Origin: Paracoccus aminophilus JCM 7686
Lineage (GTDB): Bacteria; Pseudomonadota; Alphaproteobacteria; Rhodobacterales; Rhodobacteraceae
Length of the DNA stretch: 64,000 nucleotides
Assembly (NCBI RefSeq): GCF_000444995.1
Contig: NC_022041.1
Span: 3,103,501-3,167,500 of the forward strand
Direction: 5' to 3'
Shown: positions 1 to 7,597 of the stretch, piece after piece
Numbering within the stretch: the first letter of the stretch is position 1
How the letters are laid out: every line of letters begins with the position of its first letter
Translations under genes and position numbers: made by a program
Notes under the pieces: generated by a model
The model's database searches: none
What the model was told of the DNA's origin: nothing
What the model saw: only the letters and a program-made list of their open reading frames with translations

Positions 1-2
1 AG

Positions 3-146
3 GATGCCGAGGTCGCCGAGGTTGCGGGCCGCATCCCGGGCTTTGATGCCGAAGATCCGACCACTTGGGGCAACCCGTCGCGCAACGACCCCTGCCCCTG
101 CGGCTCGGGCGAGAAGTTCAAACATTGCCACGGCCGCCTGGCCTGA
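3..146 (+). CDS. secA: Protein translocase subunit SecA, C-terminal end (partial)
   Basis: Only the last 47 codons are in the window; the gene begins upstream. The tail ends with [18 protein letters not shown] followed by RLA and a TGA stop. This is the zinc-binding C-terminal motif of SecA (CxC, then CH near the end), which contacts SecB and the ribosome in known homologues. SecA is the ATPase that drives preproteins through SecYEG. The preceding residues are an ordinary acidic linker. A strong Rho-independent terminator follows 18 bases after the stop, so secA ends its transcription unit here. Other SEC-C motif proteins exist, but the linker and tail match rhodobacterial SecA as I remember it. 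Confidence 0.88.
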   Translation, partial: DAEVAEVAGRIPGFDAEDPTTWGNPSRNDPCPCGSGEKFKHCHGRLA

Positions 147-164
147 GGCACATGTCATGATGAG

Positions 165-195
165 AAACGGCGGTCCCCCGGGGCCGCCGTTTTCA
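165..195 (+). terminator. Rho-independent terminator of secA
   Basis: A perfect 9-bp stem (AAACGGCGG at 165-173 with CCGCCGTTT at 184-192) is followed by a short T run. It lies just after the secA stop codon. Confidence 0.85.
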
Positions 196-381
196 TTTGC
201 CCCTTGGGCTGCCAGCCCGCCTGCCCCGGCTCTTGAGCTTCGCGCCGTTGCGCGTTACCCCTTGGCCCATAGGCGGAAACCGCGGCCTATCCGGGCAGAT
301 TTGCCCGCTTCGCAGATTTCCGGGGCGGACCGGCGCATGAGGGACAGCCAAAGCGGCTGCCCATCGGCTTCGGAGGCCCAG

Positions 382-837
382 ATGTTTCAACTTCCCCCTG
401 GACGGCGTCGGCTGGTCTATGTCGTCATTTTCGAGATCACCGCGATCACGCTCTCGACCTTCCTGCTGATGTGGCTCAGCGGCAGCGGCGCGAGCCAATC
501 CCTGCCGCTGGCCATCGCAGTCTCGGCCATCGCGGTCAGCTGGAATTATCTTTACAACACGCTCTTCGAGGCATGGGAGCGCAGGCGCCGCATCGCGGCG
601 CGCACGGTCAAGATCCGCACGCTCCATGCGCTCGGCTTCGAGGCGGGCCTGCTGGTGGCGACCGTCCCGCTTTACATGGTCTGGTATAGCGTCGGCGTTC
701 TTGCCGCGATCCAGATGGAACTCGCGCTGATCGCCTTCTTCCTCGTCTATACCTACCTGTTCACCTGGGGCTTCGACACGGTCTTCGCTTTGCCGCGCTA
801 TGACGCAGATGGGGACGGCGCCGCGCCCGCCAAATGA
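382..837 (+). CDS. PACE-family (bacterial transmembrane pair) efflux protein
   Basis: A protein of 151 residues with four predicted membrane helices arranged as two repeats, the layout of the PACE family (AceI-type chlorhexidine and acriflavine efflux; family length about 145). Family signatures are visible: an FE in helix 1 (VVIFEITAIT), WNYLYNTLFEAWE after helix 2, HALGFEAGL opening helix 3 and YTYLFTWGFDTVF at the end of helix 4. The ATG at 382 has GGAGG five bases upstream. The same frame stays open upstream through the secA tail, but that part is a shadow. It is monocistronic and convergent with petR, whose stop lies 10 bases away. The family is firm; the substrate is unknown. Confidence 0.82.
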   Translation: MFQLPPGRRRLVYVVIFEITAITLSTFLLMWLSGSGASQSLPLAIAVSAIAVSWNYLYNTLFEAWERRRRIAARTVKIRTLHALGFEAGLLVATVPLYMVWYSVGVLAAIQMELALIAFFLVYTYLFTWGFDTVFALPRYDADGDGAAPAK

Positions 838-846
838 CGCCCGGCC

Positions 847-1548
847 TTAATCGGGCACCAGCATATAGCCCAGACCGCGCACGGTTTGCAGAAAGCGCGG
901 CTCGCGCGGGTCGGGCTCGATCTTGCGGCGCAGGCGGGTGATCTGAACATCAATGGCGCGCTCGGAATTGTCGCCCGCCTCCTCCGAGGGGCTGCGGCCA
1001 AGCTCTTCGATGAGATCGGTCCGGCTCACCGGCGCGCCCGGCGTATCGGCAAGGCGACGCATCAGCACCTGCTCGGTCCCGGTCAGACGCACCGGAACCT
1101 CCCCCTGCCAGAGATCGCCCTTGTCGACATCATAGCGCAACCCGCCAAGCGTCAGGAACTTCGGCCCCCGCGCCTCTGTCGCGGGCATCCGGCGCAGGAT
1201 CGCGGCAATGCGCAGCAACAGCTCGCGCGGCTCGAAGGGCTTGGGCAGGTAGTCATCGGCGCCGCTTTCAAGCCCGGTGATCCGGTCGCCGGTCTCGCCC
1301 TTCGCTGTCAGCAGAAGGATCGGCGTCGTCATCCGTTTGCGCAGATCGCGGGTCAGCGAGAACCCGTCCTCACCGGGCATCATCACATCCAGCACGATGA
1401 GATCGAAATCGAGCCCCGCCAGCAAGCGCCGCGCGTGTTCGGCATCGCGCGCTGTCGTGACCAGATAGCCGCTGCGCATCAGGAATCGGCGGAGCAGCGA
1501 GCGGATGCGTTCGTCGTCATCGACGACCAGAATATGGGCTTCGGTCAA
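847..1548 (-). CDS. petR: OmpR/PhoB-type response regulator, PetR-like
   Basis: 233 residues: an N-terminal receiver domain (acidic pocket D10-D11-D12, phospho-acceptor D54 in LIVLDVMMPGEDG, K103 in YLPKPF) and a C-terminal winged-helix DNA-binding domain ending in RGLGYMLVPD. It follows a MarR-family gene by 4 bases, the same order as petP-petR of Rhodobacter capsulatus, where PetR was reported to be needed for bc1 (petABC) expression. No histidine kinase is adjacent. Here the pair lies about 39 kb from petABC, beside ilvE. The symbol rests on pairing and family, so PetR function is inferred. Confidence 0.8.
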   Translation of the reverse strand: MTEAHILVVDDDERIRSLLRRFLMRSGYLVTTARDAEHARRLLAGLDFDLIVLDVMMPGEDGFSLTRDLRKRMTTPILLLTAKGETGDRITGLESGADDYLPKPFEPRELLLRIAAILRRMPATEARGPKFLTLGGLRYDVDKGDLWQGEVPVRLTGTEQVLMRRLADTPGAPVSRTDLIEELGRSPSEEAGDNSERAIDVQITRLRRKIEPDPREPRFLQTVRGLGYMLVPD

Positions 1549-1552
1549 TTTC

Positions 1553-2068
1553 TTACGCTTCGTCCTCAGGCTTCAAGGCACGATACTGGCGAAGGGTGTC
1601 GCGGTCCATCATCGCTTCCATGACCTGACGAAATCCCGCCACCGCTTGCGGCCCCGCAGTGCGATAAGCATTGCGCATCCGGCTGCGCTGCGGCTCGGAC
1701 AGACGCCGCTCAAGCGCGGTGCCCTTCTCGGTCAGATGCAGCAACCGCTCGCGCCGGTCGCGCCGCCCAACCCGGCTTTCGACCAGACCGTCCTCGATCA
1801 GACTGCGCAACACGCGGTTCAGCGACTGCTTGGTCACTTGCAGCACATCGAGGAGCGCCGTCACCGTAAGCCCGGGCTCGCGGTTGATGAAGTAAAGCGC
1901 GCGATGATGAGCGCGGCCATAGTCGATTTCCGACAGGATCTGATCCGGGTCCGAGGTAAAGGCGCGGTAAGAGAAATACATCGCCTCGATGCCGCGCCGG
2001 ATCTGCTCATCCGTCAGGAACAGAAGGGTCTCGCTGTTGATCCCCGCCCCCGGTGCCTTGTCCTGCAT
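1553..2068 (-). CDS. petP: MarR-family transcriptional regulator, PetP-like
   Basis: 171 residues with the MarR winged-helix core: TVTALLDVLQVTKQSLNRVLRSLIEDGLV (recognition helix region), then a wing with two RR pairs (VGRRDRRERLLHLTEKG). It is the first gene of a two-gene operon with the PetR-like regulator (4-base gap, same strand). The R. capsulatus homologue PetP is likewise a MarR relative encoded before petR. It is divergent from ilvE across about 160 bases that must carry both promoters. That spacer is AT-rich (CAGAATTGTTGACTTTCCAA near 2117), and the TTGACT on the plus strand could be part of an ilvE promoter. Ligand and targets are unknown. Confidence 0.78.
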   Translation of the reverse strand: MQDKAPGAGINSETLLFLTDEQIRRGIEAMYFSYRAFTSDPDQILSEIDYGRAHHRALYFINREPGLTVTALLDVLQVTKQSLNRVLRSLIEDGLVESRVGRRDRRERLLHLTEKGTALERRLSEPQRSRMRNAYRTAGPQAVAGFRQVMEAMMDRDTLRQYRALKPEDEA

Positions 2069-2230
2069 GAAGATCCTCTCTTCGCCGTTCTGATCTGCTT
2101 GGCCTGATTATTACGTCAGAATTGTTGACTTTCCAATCACGAAAGATTAGCGATAGGGCAGATTACGCAACTTTCGCCATTTTTTACCGAAGAGATGGCA
2201 ACTTTAGAAAATCAGTCGCCGGAGGGAAAG

Positions 2231-3100
2231 ATGGCAGGCTCATATGACGATCGCGATGGCAAGATCTGGATGGACGGCGCGCTGGTGGATTGGCGCGATG
2301 CCCAGGTGCATATCCTGACCCATGCCCTGCATTATGCGAGCTCTGTCTTTGAAGGCGAGCGCTGCTATAATGGCAAGATCTTCAAGGGCCATGAGCACTC
2401 GCTGCGCCTGATCGAATCGGCGCGTCTGCTGGATATGCCCTCGCCCTATACCGCCGAGGAAATCGACGCGGCGAAAGAGGCGGTTCTGAAGGCGAATGGC
2501 TTTGAAAATGCCTATGTCCGCGCGGTGATGTGGCGCGGCTCGGGTCCGGAAATGGGCGTCTCGGCCAAGGGCAACCCGGTGCGCATGGCCGTCGCCGCTT
2601 GGGAATGGGGCGCTTATTACGGCGATGCGAAATGGGACGGCGCCAAGCTCGATGTCGCGACCTGGAAGCGTCCTGACCCGCAGACGATCCCGGTCGCGGC
2701 CAAGGCTGCCGGTCTTTACATGATCTGCACCATGTCGAAACATGCCGCCGAGAAAAAAGGCTGCTCGGATGCGCTCTTCATGGATTGGGAAGGCTATGTC
2801 GCCGAGGCGACCGGCGCGAATATCTTCTTCACCAAGGACGGCGAGGTTCACACGCCGCTGGCCGACCGCTTCCTGAACGGCATCACCCGCCAGACCGTCA
2901 TCGGCCTCTTGAGAGATGCAGGTATCACCGTCCATGAGCGCCGCATCCGCCCCGAAGAGCTGGCCTCTTTCGAGGAATGCTGGCTGACCGGCACCGCCGC
3001 CGAAGTGACCCCGGTCGCGCAGATCGGTGACTGGGCCTTCAAGATCGGCCCGATCGCGCGCCAGATCTCGGACACTTACGAAAAGCTCGTCCGCGCCTGA
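2231..3100 (+). CDS. ilvE: Branched-chain amino acid aminotransferase
   Basis: 289 residues, fold-type IV PLP transaminase that makes Val, Leu and Ile from their 2-oxo acids with glutamate. The PLP lysine is probably K158 in PVAAKAAGLYM. The family's substrate-loop signature SVFEGERCY and the YVAEATGANIFF phosphate-binding segment are present, with LTGTAAEVTPV near the end. An in-frame ATG at 2195 would add 12 residues, but the ATG at 2231 has GGAGGG four bases upstream and its product starts like other rhodobacterial IlvE proteins, so I chose it. A strong terminator follows. Confidence 0.93.
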   Translation: MAGSYDDRDGKIWMDGALVDWRDAQVHILTHALHYASSVFEGERCYNGKIFKGHEHSLRLIESARLLDMPSPYTAEEIDAAKEAVLKANGFENAYVRAVMWRGSGPEMGVSAKGNPVRMAVAAWEWGAYYGDAKWDGAKLDVATWKRPDPQTIPVAAKAAGLYMICTMSKHAAEKKGCSDALFMDWEGYVAEATGANIFFTKDGEVHTPLADRFLNGITRQTVIGLLRDAGITVHERRIRPEELASFEECWLTGTAAEVTPVAQIGDWAFKIGPIARQISDTYEKLVRA

Positions 3101-3122
3101 TCCGGCGCCGTTCAGGCAAAAG

Positions 3123-3158
3123 AAAACCGGCCATAGCGCACTGCCCGGCCGGTTTTTT
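3123..3158 (+). terminator. Rho-independent terminator of ilvE
   Basis: A 10-bp perfect stem (AAAACCGGCC at 3123-3132 with GGCCGGTTTT at 3147-3156) ending in six T. It begins 22 bases after the ilvE stop codon. Confidence 0.85.
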
Positions 3159-3197
3159 CATCGCATGGGGTCGATGCCCCGAAGGTCAGCGCGGCGG

Positions 3198-3389
3198 TCA
3201 GACCTGACGGCCGCGCTCGATCCGGGCATATTCGACCGCGCGCCGGTTCGACTCCTCTGCGCGAGGCGCGGGCCGCTGATGCAGCTCCTTGACCGCCGGA
3301 TGCACCCCACCCTCGCGTTCATGTTGAACGAAATGCGCGAGCCGGCTTGATCCGGCTTCCCGTTCTTGCGTTTCGTCGTGATTGCTCAT
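3198..3389 (-). CDS. Small hydrophilic protein of unknown function
   Basis: A 63-residue open frame, rich in Arg, Glu, His and Gln, with no membrane segment and no domain I recognise. It starts with MSNHDETQERE. The case for it being real is a good ribosome-binding site (AGGAGGG, eight bases before the ATG) and its position in a gap between ilvE and ptsN that would otherwise be empty. It lies on the same strand as ptsN, 63 bases after the ptsN stop, so it could be the last gene of that operon. Nothing in the sequence tells its function. It could be a chance open frame. Confidence 0.42.
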   Translation of the reverse strand: MSNHDETQEREAGSSRLAHFVQHEREGGVHPAVKELHQRPAPRAEESNRRAVEYARIERGRQV

Positions 3390-3452
3390 CTTCCACGCCC
3401 TCCTGGTCTTTCTGACCGAAATGATACGCGAATTCCGGCCAGTTTGCAGCTT

Positions 3453-3917
3453 TTATGCAGCCTTGATCCCCGGTGCGGCGGCCAGCAAGGCATGCAGCGC
3501 GACCGGATCTTCATTGGCGCGCAATTTGTTGCGCAGATCCTGATCGCGCAGCGTCCGCGAGACCAGCGCCAGTGCCTTGAGGTGATCGACCCCGGTGCTT
3601 TTGGGCGCGAGCAGGGCAAAGATCAGATCGACCGGCTGGCGATCGACCGCATCGAAATCCAAGGGCTTTTCGAGACGCAGGAACAGCCCAACCACCCGGT
3701 CGAGCCCATGCAGCCGCGCATGCGGCAAGGCGACGCCATGGCCAACACCGGTCGGGCCGAGGCTTTCGCGTTCCTGCAGCGCATCCAGTGTCTGGGCGAC
3801 ATCCACCCCATAGACAGACCGGGCGAGCTCGGAAATCTCTTGGAACAGGCGTTTTTTCGAGGTGGTCTGAGCCAGGACCTTAACGGCTCCGAGCGAAAGG
3901 ATATCGGCAATCTGCAT
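3453..3917 (-). CDS. ptsN: PTS IIA-like nitrogen regulatory protein PtsN (EIIA-Ntr)
   Basis: 154 residues forming one PTS EIIA type-2 domain. The phosphorylated histidine is H66 in GVALPHARLHG. EIIA-Ntr is the terminal phosphate acceptor of the PtsP-PtsO-PtsN relay and acts on potassium transport, sensor kinases and nitrogen control rather than on sugar uptake. It is downstream of hpf on the same strand with a 70-base gap. The gap holds an interrupted inverted repeat (ATCCCGG at 3932-3938 with CCGGGAT at 3952-3958) without a T run, possibly an mRNA-stability or partial termination element. The order lptB-hpf-ptsN is conserved in proteobacteria. Confidence 0.92.
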   Translation of the reverse strand: MQIADILSLGAVKVLAQTTSKKRLFQEISELARSVYGVDVAQTLDALQERESLGPTGVGHGVALPHARLHGLDRVVGLFLRLEKPLDFDAVDRQPVDLIFALLAPKSTGVDHLKALALVSRTLRDQDLRNKLRANEDPVALHALLAAAPGIKAA

Positions 3918-3987
3918 GTCTAATTATCCCAATCCCGGCTGCCAAAAGCAACCGGGATGAATGATCGGCAATCAGCCTTGGTGAGAG

Positions 3988-4566
3988 TCACCCAAGACCG
4001 CGGGGGTCGATCCAGCCTACATTGCCGTCTTCACGGCTATAGACCACGTTCACGCCCCCATGTTTTTCGTTGCGGAAAACCAAAAGCGGCTTCCCGGCCA
4101 GTTCCATCTGCATGACCGCCTCACCTACCGAAAGCGTCGGTACGCGGGCTTCCATTTCGGCAATGATCATCGGCTGCGGAGGACCGTCGTTCTGCACTTC
4201 CCACTGATCATCATCAGAGGCGAGCACATACAGGTCGGCCGGACCAAAGGCAACCGGCTCCTCCCGCTCGCGATAATGGTCTTTCAGCCGCCGTTTGTAG
4301 CGTCTGAGCTGCTTGTCCATACGCTCGCGGCATTGATCGAAGGCGGCATAGACCTCCGAAGCTTTGCCCTGCGCTTGCGCGGTCAATCCGGTGGAAAGGT
4401 GAATCACGGCATCGCAAACAAATTCATGCGCATTCTTTGAAAAGACCAGTGTCGCGTCGGTGGGGCGCTGCTGATATTTCTCGAACGTCGCTTCGAATTC
4501 GGTTTCGACGTGAGTGGCGAGCGCATCGCCGACATCCATTTGCTTTCCACTGATTTGATAGCGCAT
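3988..4566 (-). CDS. hpf: Long-form ribosome hibernation-promoting factor
   Basis: 192 residues from the ATG at 4566. The N-terminal HPF/RaiA domain (about residues 1-105; starts MRYQISGKQMDVGDAL, with the basic KQLRRYKRRLKDHYRERE helix) binds the small subunit and silences ribosomes in stationary phase. The C-terminal domain (about 130-192) is the dimerisation module of long HPF, which pairs two 70S particles into 100S. The open frame runs 43 codons further upstream, but that part is out of character, and AAAGGA precedes the chosen ATG by about nine bases. It sits between lptB and ptsN; rpoN, often found between lptB and hpf in other proteobacteria, is absent. Confidence 0.9.
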   Translation of the reverse strand: MRYQISGKQMDVGDALATHVETEFEATFEKYQQRPTDATLVFSKNAHEFVCDAVIHLSTGLTAQAQGKASEVYAAFDQCRERMDKQLRRYKRRLKDHYREREEPVAFGPADLYVLASDDDQWEVQNDGPPQPMIIAEMEARVPTLSVGEAVMQMELAGKPLLVFRNEKHGGVNVVYSREDGNVGWIDPRGLG

Positions 4567-4734
4567 GTTGGTCTGTCCTTTCGGTTGCCCCACTGCGGCG
4601 TGCCAAGCCGGACGACGCCGGTCCGTTGGGTGACGCGAGACGCCTATTCGTCCGCGCCATATACCTATTTGGTGGCAGCAAATCGCATCTGTCAACGGGT
4701 CTGACAGGGCTGTGAAAATATTGGTAAAATGGGC

Positions 4735-5505
4735 TCAGCCCATCTTGAAACCTTCCCCGAGATAGACTCGGCGAACCTGCGGATCCTCGACGATTTCCGC
4801 CGCGGTGCCCGAGCGCAGGACATGGCCGTCATGCAGGATATAGGCGCGGTCCACGATCCCCAGAGTCTCGCGGACATTGTGGTCGGTGATCAGGACACCG
4901 ATGCCCCGGCTCTTGAGGTCATGGACCAATCCGCGAATCTCTCCGACCGCGATCGGATCGACGCCGGCAAAGGGCTCGTCGAGCAGCAAAAAGCGCGGAT
5001 TGGCGGCCAGACAGCGCGCGATCTCGACCCGGCGCCGCTCGCCGCCGGACAGCGCCATGGCCGAGGCCTTGCGCAGATGGCCAATGGAGAACTCGCCCAA
5101 AAGCTCCTCGAGCCGGTCGCGGCGGTCATGGGCATCGCGGCACACGACTTCGAGCACGGCGGTGATGTTTTGCTCGACGGTCAGGCCACGGAAAATCGAC
5201 ATTTCCTGTGGCAGATAGCCGATTCCCAACTGGGCGCGGCGATACATCGGCAGGCCGGTCGCTTCGACGCCCTCGATCAGCACATGACCGGCATCGGGCG
5301 CGATCAGCCCGGCAACGCAATAGAAACAGGTGGTTTTGCCCGAGCCGTTCGGCCCCAAAAGCGCCGCGACTTCGCCCTGCGCCAGCGAGAGCGAAACGTC
5401 GCGGATCACCGGGCGATTGCTGTAGGACTTGCGCAGGCCCCGCACTTCGAGACCCTTGCCCAGAACCTCGGCGGGCGCGGGTTGTGCCTCTTGCGTCATC
5501 GCCAT
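4735..5505 (-). CDS. lptB: LPS export ABC transporter ATP-binding protein LptB
   Basis: 256 residues. ATPase of the LptB2FG complex, which extracts LPS from the inner membrane and pushes it along the Lpt bridge. Visible motifs: Walker A GPNGSGKTT (residues 51-59), Q-loop in GIGYLPQEMSIFRGLTV, signature LSGGERRRVEIAR, Walker B FLLLDEPFAGVDP and H-loop ITDHNVRET. The ATG at 5505 shares one base with the lptA stop (TGATG), implying translational coupling. A GTG three bases upstream and another ATG at 5499 are possible alternatives. It is the last of the lptC-lptA-lptB genes. The membrane partners LptF and LptG are not in the window. Confidence 0.94.
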   Translation of the reverse strand: MAMTQEAQPAPAEVLGKGLEVRGLRKSYSNRPVIRDVSLSLAQGEVAALLGPNGSGKTTCFYCVAGLIAPDAGHVLIEGVEATGLPMYRRAQLGIGYLPQEMSIFRGLTVEQNITAVLEVVCRDAHDRRDRLEELLGEFSIGHLRKASAMALSGGERRRVEIARCLAANPRFLLLDEPFAGVDPIAVGEIRGLVHDLKSRGIGVLITDHNVRETLGIVDRAYILHDGHVLRSGTAAEIVEDPQVRRVYLGEGFKMG

Positions 5506-6014
5506 CACTTCGTGCCCGGCTGCAGAACCGAGCGCACCCGGCCCGAAACATTGGCGGTGCCGGTGGCGAGATCGACGGTGACCTTTTCGCCCGAGAGCAC
5601 ACTCGGCCCTTGGGTCAGAAGCACGTTGCCGGTCAGCACGACATTGCCTGACCCCACGGTGTAATCGGCAGCCTGCGCCTCGGCGGCATCGGCGCCATTG
5701 ACCATGGTGACATTGCCGCGCGCCTCGAAGGCCTGGATCTTGCGTTGATCGCCTTGGGTGAAAATCGCGGTCACCTTATCGGCCGAAAGCCGCATCGGCC
5801 CCTGCACGATCACAACATTGCCGGTCCAGACGGCACGGCCGCTTTTCTGATCAACCGCGAGATTGTCCGCGTTGACCTCGACCGGAGCCTTGGTGTCGGA
5901 TTTGGTGCCAAAGGCCGTATTCTGCGCCGCGACCGGCGCGAGCAGGCCCACAGAAAGGAAAAGCGCGGCCGCACAGGCGGTGGTTCGACGGGCCAGGCGA
6001 AGCGGTCGGGGCAT
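5505..6014 (-). CDS. lptA: LPS transport periplasmic protein LptA
   Basis: 169 residues from the ATG at 6014. A Sec signal peptide (RRTTACAAALFLSVGLLAPVAAQ) is followed by one OstA-like beta-jellyroll domain with the repeating pattern seen in GRAVWTGNVVIVQGPMRL and GSGNVVLTGNVLLTQGPSVL. LptA subunits form the periplasmic bridge between LptC and LptD. An upstream in-frame ATG at 6062 would put 16 residues before the signal peptide. I prefer 6014 because AGAGGA lies just before it and the signal peptide then has a normal length. It is in the lptCAB operon and overlaps lptB by one base. Confidence 0.9.
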   Translation of the reverse strand: MPRPLRLARRTTACAAALFLSVGLLAPVAAQNTAFGTKSDTKAPVEVNADNLAVDQKSGRAVWTGNVVIVQGPMRLSADKVTAIFTQGDQRKIQAFEARGNVTMVNGADAAEAQAADYTVGSGNVVLTGNVLLTQGPSVLSGEKVTVDLATGTANVSGRVRSVLQPGTK

Positions 6015-6058
6015 CGGACATCCTCTGAGATCGCCGGGCGGGCGCATCCACCCTCGGC

Positions 6059-6640
6059 TCACGGCTGATATATCATTCGCACGTCGCCTTTCAAATCAAG
6101 AACGTGCTGACCCGAACCATCGGGCAGAGTGCGCAGTTCCATCGAATTGGCGGTCAGCGTGCCGAAAGGTGCGACGGCCTCGACCGGCACATCCGAGACG
6201 AGGCTGCCCTGCTGGGTCTCGGCCACGAATTTATCCGAGGTCAGTTCCCAGCCGGTCGAGGTCGTCAGCTTGGCGTGATCGCTCAGGCGGATGGTCTCGC
6301 CCTCCATCTCGCCCGCGCCCGCGACCAGATGCGCGATGCCGCCGGTCAGATCCTTCAAGGTCAGATCGACCTTGCTCGCCGTGGTCAGGCTCTCGGCCGT
6401 GGCGCCGGGTGTTGCGGTCGCTGCCGTCATCTCGATCCGCGTGCCATCGGTCGCCACACCGGCATAGGTCGGCGCGGTGACCGCCGGGCGCTGGTTGATG
6501 TTTTCGGGGGTCACATCGGCATAGGGCAGAAGACTGCCGACATCGCGCCGCTCGCTGAAGAGAAACAGCGTCGAGAGCACCGCCAGCGCCGCCAGCGGAA
6601 GCAAGATGCGCAAAAAAGCGACGACGCGCGAGCGGAACAT
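6059..6640 (-). CDS. lptC: LPS export system protein LptC
   Basis: 193 residues. One N-terminal membrane anchor (about 8-28, AFLRILLPLAALAVLSTLFLF) is followed by a periplasmic OstA-like domain (MTAATATPG, IRLSDHAKLTTSTGWELTSD, GTLTANSMELR). LptC receives LPS from LptB2FG and passes it to LptA. The start lies 3 bases after the kdsD stop, so the two are cotranscribed. LptC proteins are poorly conserved in sequence, so the call rests partly on the anchor-plus-OstA layout and on the kdsD-lptC-lptA-lptB order, which is standard in proteobacteria. Confidence 0.88.
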   Translation of the reverse strand: MFRSRVVAFLRILLPLAALAVLSTLFLFSERRDVGSLLPYADVTPENINQRPAVTAPTYAGVATDGTRIEMTAATATPGATAESLTTASKVDLTLKDLTGGIAHLVAGAGEMEGETIRLSDHAKLTTSTGWELTSDKFVAETQQGSLVSDVPVEAVAPFGTLTANSMELRTLPDGSGQHVLDLKGDVRMIYQP

Positions 6641-6643
6641 GGC

Positions 6644-7588
6644 TCAGACCATCCCGGTTCTCAGGAAATCATGGATATGCAGAATGCCCACGGGCTTGCC
6701 CTCGGCCACGGCAAAGAGGCTGGTGATCTTGCGCGCCTGCATCTGCGCCAGCGCGGTCTCGGCCAAAGCCTCGGGACCGATGGTGCGCGGATCGCGGGTC
6801 ATGACCTCGGCCGCATTGCGCGACAAAAGCCCGTCCATATGGCGGCGAAGGTCGCCGTCGGTGATGATCCCGGTCAGCGCGCCCGCCTCGTCGGTGACGC
6901 CAGTGACGCCAAAGCCCTTCTGGCTGATCGTCAAAAGCGCCTCGGACATTGGCGCATCCTCGCGCACAAGCGGGATTTCCTGATGCATGAGATCGCCGAC
7001 TTTCGACAGCCGCGCGCCCAGCTTGCCGCCGGGGTGGAAGGTGCGGAAATGCTCGGGCGTGAACTGGCGATGCTCCATCAGCGCAATCGCCAAAGCATCG
7101 CCCAGAGCCAGCGTCATCGTGGTCGAGGTCGTGGGCACGATCCCCTCGCCGCAGGCCTCGGGCGCGCGCGGCAGGACCAGCGCGACATCGGACTGGCGCA
7201 GCAGCGTCGATTCGGGGCGGCTCGCCACCCCGATCAGCGGGATCGAGAAGCGGCGGGTATGGGCGACGATATCGGCGATCTCGGGCGTTTCGCCAGAGTT
7301 CGACAAGACCAGCGCCACGTCATCTTGCGTGACCATGCCAAGATCGCCGTGGCTGGCTTCTGCGGGATGGACGAATTGCGCGGGCGTGCCGGTCGAGGCC
7401 AGCGTCGCAGCGAGCTTGCGCCCGATATGGCCGGATTTCCCCATGCCAGAGACAATGACCCGGCCGCGCGCGGCCAGAATCGTCTCGACCGCGGCCGAGA
7501 AACTGTCGTCGAGACTGTCGATCAGCGCGGCAAGGCCATCGGCCTCGGTTCGGATCACACGGCGGGCGGTTTCGAGATATGCGTTCAT
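6644..7588 (-). CDS. kdsD: Arabinose-5-phosphate isomerase (KpsF/GutQ family)
   Basis: 314 residues: an N-terminal SIS sugar-isomerase domain (about 30-175; VSGMGKSGHIGRKLAATLASTG, LVLSNSGETPEI, PTTSTTMTLALGDALAIALME) and a C-terminal CBS pair (about 200-314; VGDLMHQEIPLV, GIITDGDLRRHMD, VMTRDPRTI). It converts ribulose-5-phosphate to arabinose-5-phosphate, the first dedicated step to Kdo. Full-length KdsD enzymes have exactly this SIS-CBS-CBS order. It is cotranscribed with rnd upstream and lptCAB downstream. The later Kdo enzyme KdsB is encoded in the glycan locus at 34 kb; KdsA and KdsC are not in the window. Confidence 0.93.
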   Translation of the reverse strand: MNAYLETARRVIRTEADGLAALIDSLDDSFSAAVETILAARGRVIVSGMGKSGHIGRKLAATLASTGTPAQFVHPAEASHGDLGMVTQDDVALVLSNSGETPEIADIVAHTRRFSIPLIGVASRPESTLLRQSDVALVLPRAPEACGEGIVPTTSTTMTLALGDALAIALMEHRQFTPEHFRTFHPGGKLGARLSKVGDLMHQEIPLVREDAPMSEALLTISQKGFGVTGVTDEAGALTGIITDGDLRRHMDGLLSRNAAEVMTRDPRTIGPEALAETALAQMQARKITSLFAVAEGKPVGILHIHDFLRTGMV

Positions 7589-7597
7589 GGCCGCTAT

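Noticed and set aside
4567..4695. Longer start for hpf
   Set aside because: The added 43 residues do not match the family, and a ribosome-binding site precedes the inner ATG.
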